NCBI RefSeq assembly: GCF_006716885.1
Contig: NZ_VFPU01000001.1
Coordinates: 186,001 to 250,000, forward strand
DNA from: Ornithinimicrobium humiphilum
Lineage (GTDB): Bacteria; Actinomycetota; Actinomycetes; Actinomycetales; Dermatophilaceae
DNA length: 64,000 nucleotides
Direction: 5' to 3'
Below, piece after piece: positions 62,810 through 64,000 of the stretch (its first letter is position 1; each line of letters begins with the position of its first letter). Under the pieces are notes generated by a model. It saw only the letters and a program-made list of their open reading frames with translations. It ran no database searches and had not been told where the DNA came from. The position numbers and the translations under genes were made by a program.

Positions 62810-63381
62810 GGGCGGCCCACCATGTCGAAGGGACGGATCTCCAGGGGCTCGTCGCCGGCCTGCTCGACGTGCGCCTCGGTGAGGCCGAGGTCGACCACCG
62901 CCCGGTCGTCGTAGCGGACGTCCTCCTGCGTGGCCAGTCGCAGCCGGGCACCCGGCAGCGCCTCGGGCGCCACCTCCAGGGCGACGCCGCAGGTCTGGGT
63001 GATCCCCGGCGGCGTGATGCGGCAGGTGTCCAGCAACGGGCGGGTGCGCCCCCACTCCCGGCCGTCGGCGCCGACGACCTCCCAGGTCGCCAGCCAGGCG
63101 TCGGCGTCGGTCGGGGTGAGCTGCACGTCGGCCACCAGCCAGAGACCGGGCGTGGTCAGCGTCGAGGAGGTGTCGGCCAGCGCGGTCCCCAGCTGGACGC
63201 GCGTCACGGACACCTCGGCGGTCCGCAGCGCGGCGGTCGCCCCGATGCCGACCTCGACGTCCCGCGGCTCGTTGAGGCGGTCGAAGGGGCGCGGCAGCTC
63301 GTCGCCGATCACCCGGCCCAGCGCGAGCGCGGCGAGGATGAAGGCGGTCGTGCCGAGCCGCCCGGTCCAGCGCCCGGTCAT
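62806..63381 (-). CDS. Membrane-anchored extracytoplasmic protein, unknown (DUF4352-like pattern)
   Basis: 191 residues. N-terminal helix ~9-25 (GTTAFILAALALGRVIG), then a beta-sandwich-like part with TPGLWLVADVQLTPTDAD (reminiscent of DUF4352/TP_0-type secreted domains) and Cys in DTCRI and QTCGV. ATG 63381 overlaps the upstream stop (ATGA). Its neighbours on both sides have the same anchor-plus-beta-domain plan. Confidence 0.55.
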   Translation of the reverse strand: MTGRWTGRLGTTAFILAALALGRVIGDELPRPFDRLNEPRDVEVGIGATAALRTAEVSVTRVQLGTALADTSSTLTTPGLWLVADVQLTPTDADAWLATWEVVGADGREWGRTRPLLDTCRITPPGITQTCGVALEVAPEALPGARLRLATQEDVRYDDRAVVDLGLTEAHVEQAGDEPLEIRPFDMVGRP

Positions 63382-64000
63382 CGGCCGTCGCCGGTGCCGT
63401 AGAGGGGGGAGGAGGCGGTCTCGACGGGCACCGTGACCGTGGTCACGGGCGTGGGGTCGGCCCAGAGCATGGTGTCGTCGAGGGTGCTCTGCCGGTAGGT
63501 GCGGGCGTGGATCTCGACCGTGAGCGCCTCCGGCGCCGGTCCGGAGGCGGGCTGGTGGAGCACGACCCGGTGCTCCAGGCCGGGCCCCAGACCGACGAGG
63601 GTCTGGGGCTGCTCGTGGTCGGTGTAGACCTCGCTCCAGAGCGTGATGTCCGCCTGCGGTGAGCCGGTCACCGTGACGGGCTCGTCGAGGCCGGAGATCT
63701 CGAGCAGGCCGGTGGTGAGCTCGCGCGCGGGGAGCGTGCGGTCGGAGTCGTTGCGCACGGTGAGGAAGAGGAGCACGTGCTGGTCGTCGGCCTGCGCCGG
63801 ATCGAGGCCGTCGTCGAGGGCCCAGAAGGGCGGCCCGAGGTCGGGTCCGGCGACGGCCCGCTCGACCGTGACGGTGAACGGCGCGGCCGCCACCTCCGTG
63901 CCCGGCTCGGTCGCCTCCGGGGCCTCCTCCTCGGCCGGGGCCCAGCCGCCGAACGGCCACGAGAGCAGGAGGAGGGAGCCGACCACGGCATACCCGCCCC
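63378..64000 (-). CDS. Membrane-anchored extracytoplasmic protein, N-terminus beyond window
   Basis: At least 206 residues in frame to the window edge. Near the edge the frame reads GYAVVGSLLLLSWPFGGW, part of a membrane helix, then an Glu/Ala-rich linker and a beta-rich domain (FTVTVERAVAGPDLG; DDQHVLLFLTVRNDSDRTLP) resembling immunoglobulin-like DUF4352 domains. The start may be the GTG at 63986 or lie outside. First visible gene of the three-gene overlapping set. Confidence 0.55.
   Translation of the reverse strand, partial: GGYAVVGSLLLLSWPFGGWAPAEEEAPEATEPGTEVAAAPFTVTVERAVAGPDLGPPFWALDDGLDPAQADDQHVLLFLTVRNDSDRTLPARELTTGLLEISGLDEPVTVTGSPQADITLWSEVYTDHEQPQTLVGLGPGLEHRVVLHQPASGPAPEALTVEIHARTYRQSTLDDTMLWADPTPVTTVTVPVETASSPLYGTGDGR

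Overview
The window is from a very GC-rich actinobacterium. Evidence: GTG starts are common, third codon positions are almost all G or C, m-DAP/Rpf-style cell-wall genes are present, and many genes look leaderless with a TANNNT -10 box 6-8 bases before the start codon. Gene content (DUF5926, DUF4446, the serS/HAD neighbourhood, AglE-type sugar uptake, cell-wall-binding-repeat 5'-nucleotidase) fits the Micrococcales, and I would guess an Intrasporangiaceae/Ornithinimicrobiaceae relative; the genus is inference. No rRNA, tRNA or CRISPR array was seen.

Layout. 1-4.6 kb: tail of an ECF sigma factor with its RskA-like anti-sigma factor, a TspO-like protein, a CPBP protease, an SDR protein and a convergent CarH-type B12 photoreceptor. 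4.7-12.8 kb: a secreted 5'-nucleotidase with cell-wall-binding repeats, divergent from a secreted peptidoglycan-binding protein (three 9-base GTCACA-type boxes lie between them), then App1-like phosphatase, Fpg/Nei glycosylase, rhodanese and an SH3-HAD fusion. 12.9-16.9 kb: WXG-like small protein, AAA ATPase, aminoglycoside-phosphotransferase-fold kinase, Pr6Pr membrane protein and a membrane-tethered receiver protein. 17-24 kb: decayed TRAP solute receptor, ArsR/CDF metal-efflux pair with a clear operator, serine hydrolase, SRPBCC protein, secreted M14 carboxypeptidase and a VOC protein.

24.15-29.3 kb is a foreign, decaying island of lower GC. It holds a 5'-truncated sensor kinase with an intact NarL regulator, a broken C5 cytosine methyltransferase, an intact TetR / TIM-barrel ('abortive infection'-named family) / CPBP-protease operon, and a truncated large serine recombinase. 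It ends exactly inside the Walker A motif of a host ABC-F gene, at a quasi-palindrome that could be an attachment site.

29.3-45 kb: Rpf transglycosylase, DUF3806-like protein, DUF6394/K+ channel operon, SprT-like metallopeptidase, an AglEFG-like sugar importer behind a CRP-type palindrome, a divergent MurE paralogue, a 1,076-residue LuxR/MalT-type regulator with a microprotein and a striking CTGAGGTA repeat cluster, a 3-hydroxyisobutyryl-CoA hydrolase and DUF5926. 45-64 kb: glycosyltransferase 2, a large membrane protein with a phosphatase-like ectodomain, DUF4446, two complete NarL-type two-component systems (the second next to a NatAB-type ABC exporter), diacylglycerol kinase, serS, HAD phosphatase and an end cluster of uncharacterised membrane or secreted proteins.

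Two window-wide signals stand out: about two dozen leaderless promoters that also fix start codons, and an over-represented octamer CGGCATAC (24 copies found by eye, both strands, coding and intergenic) that is absent from the island.
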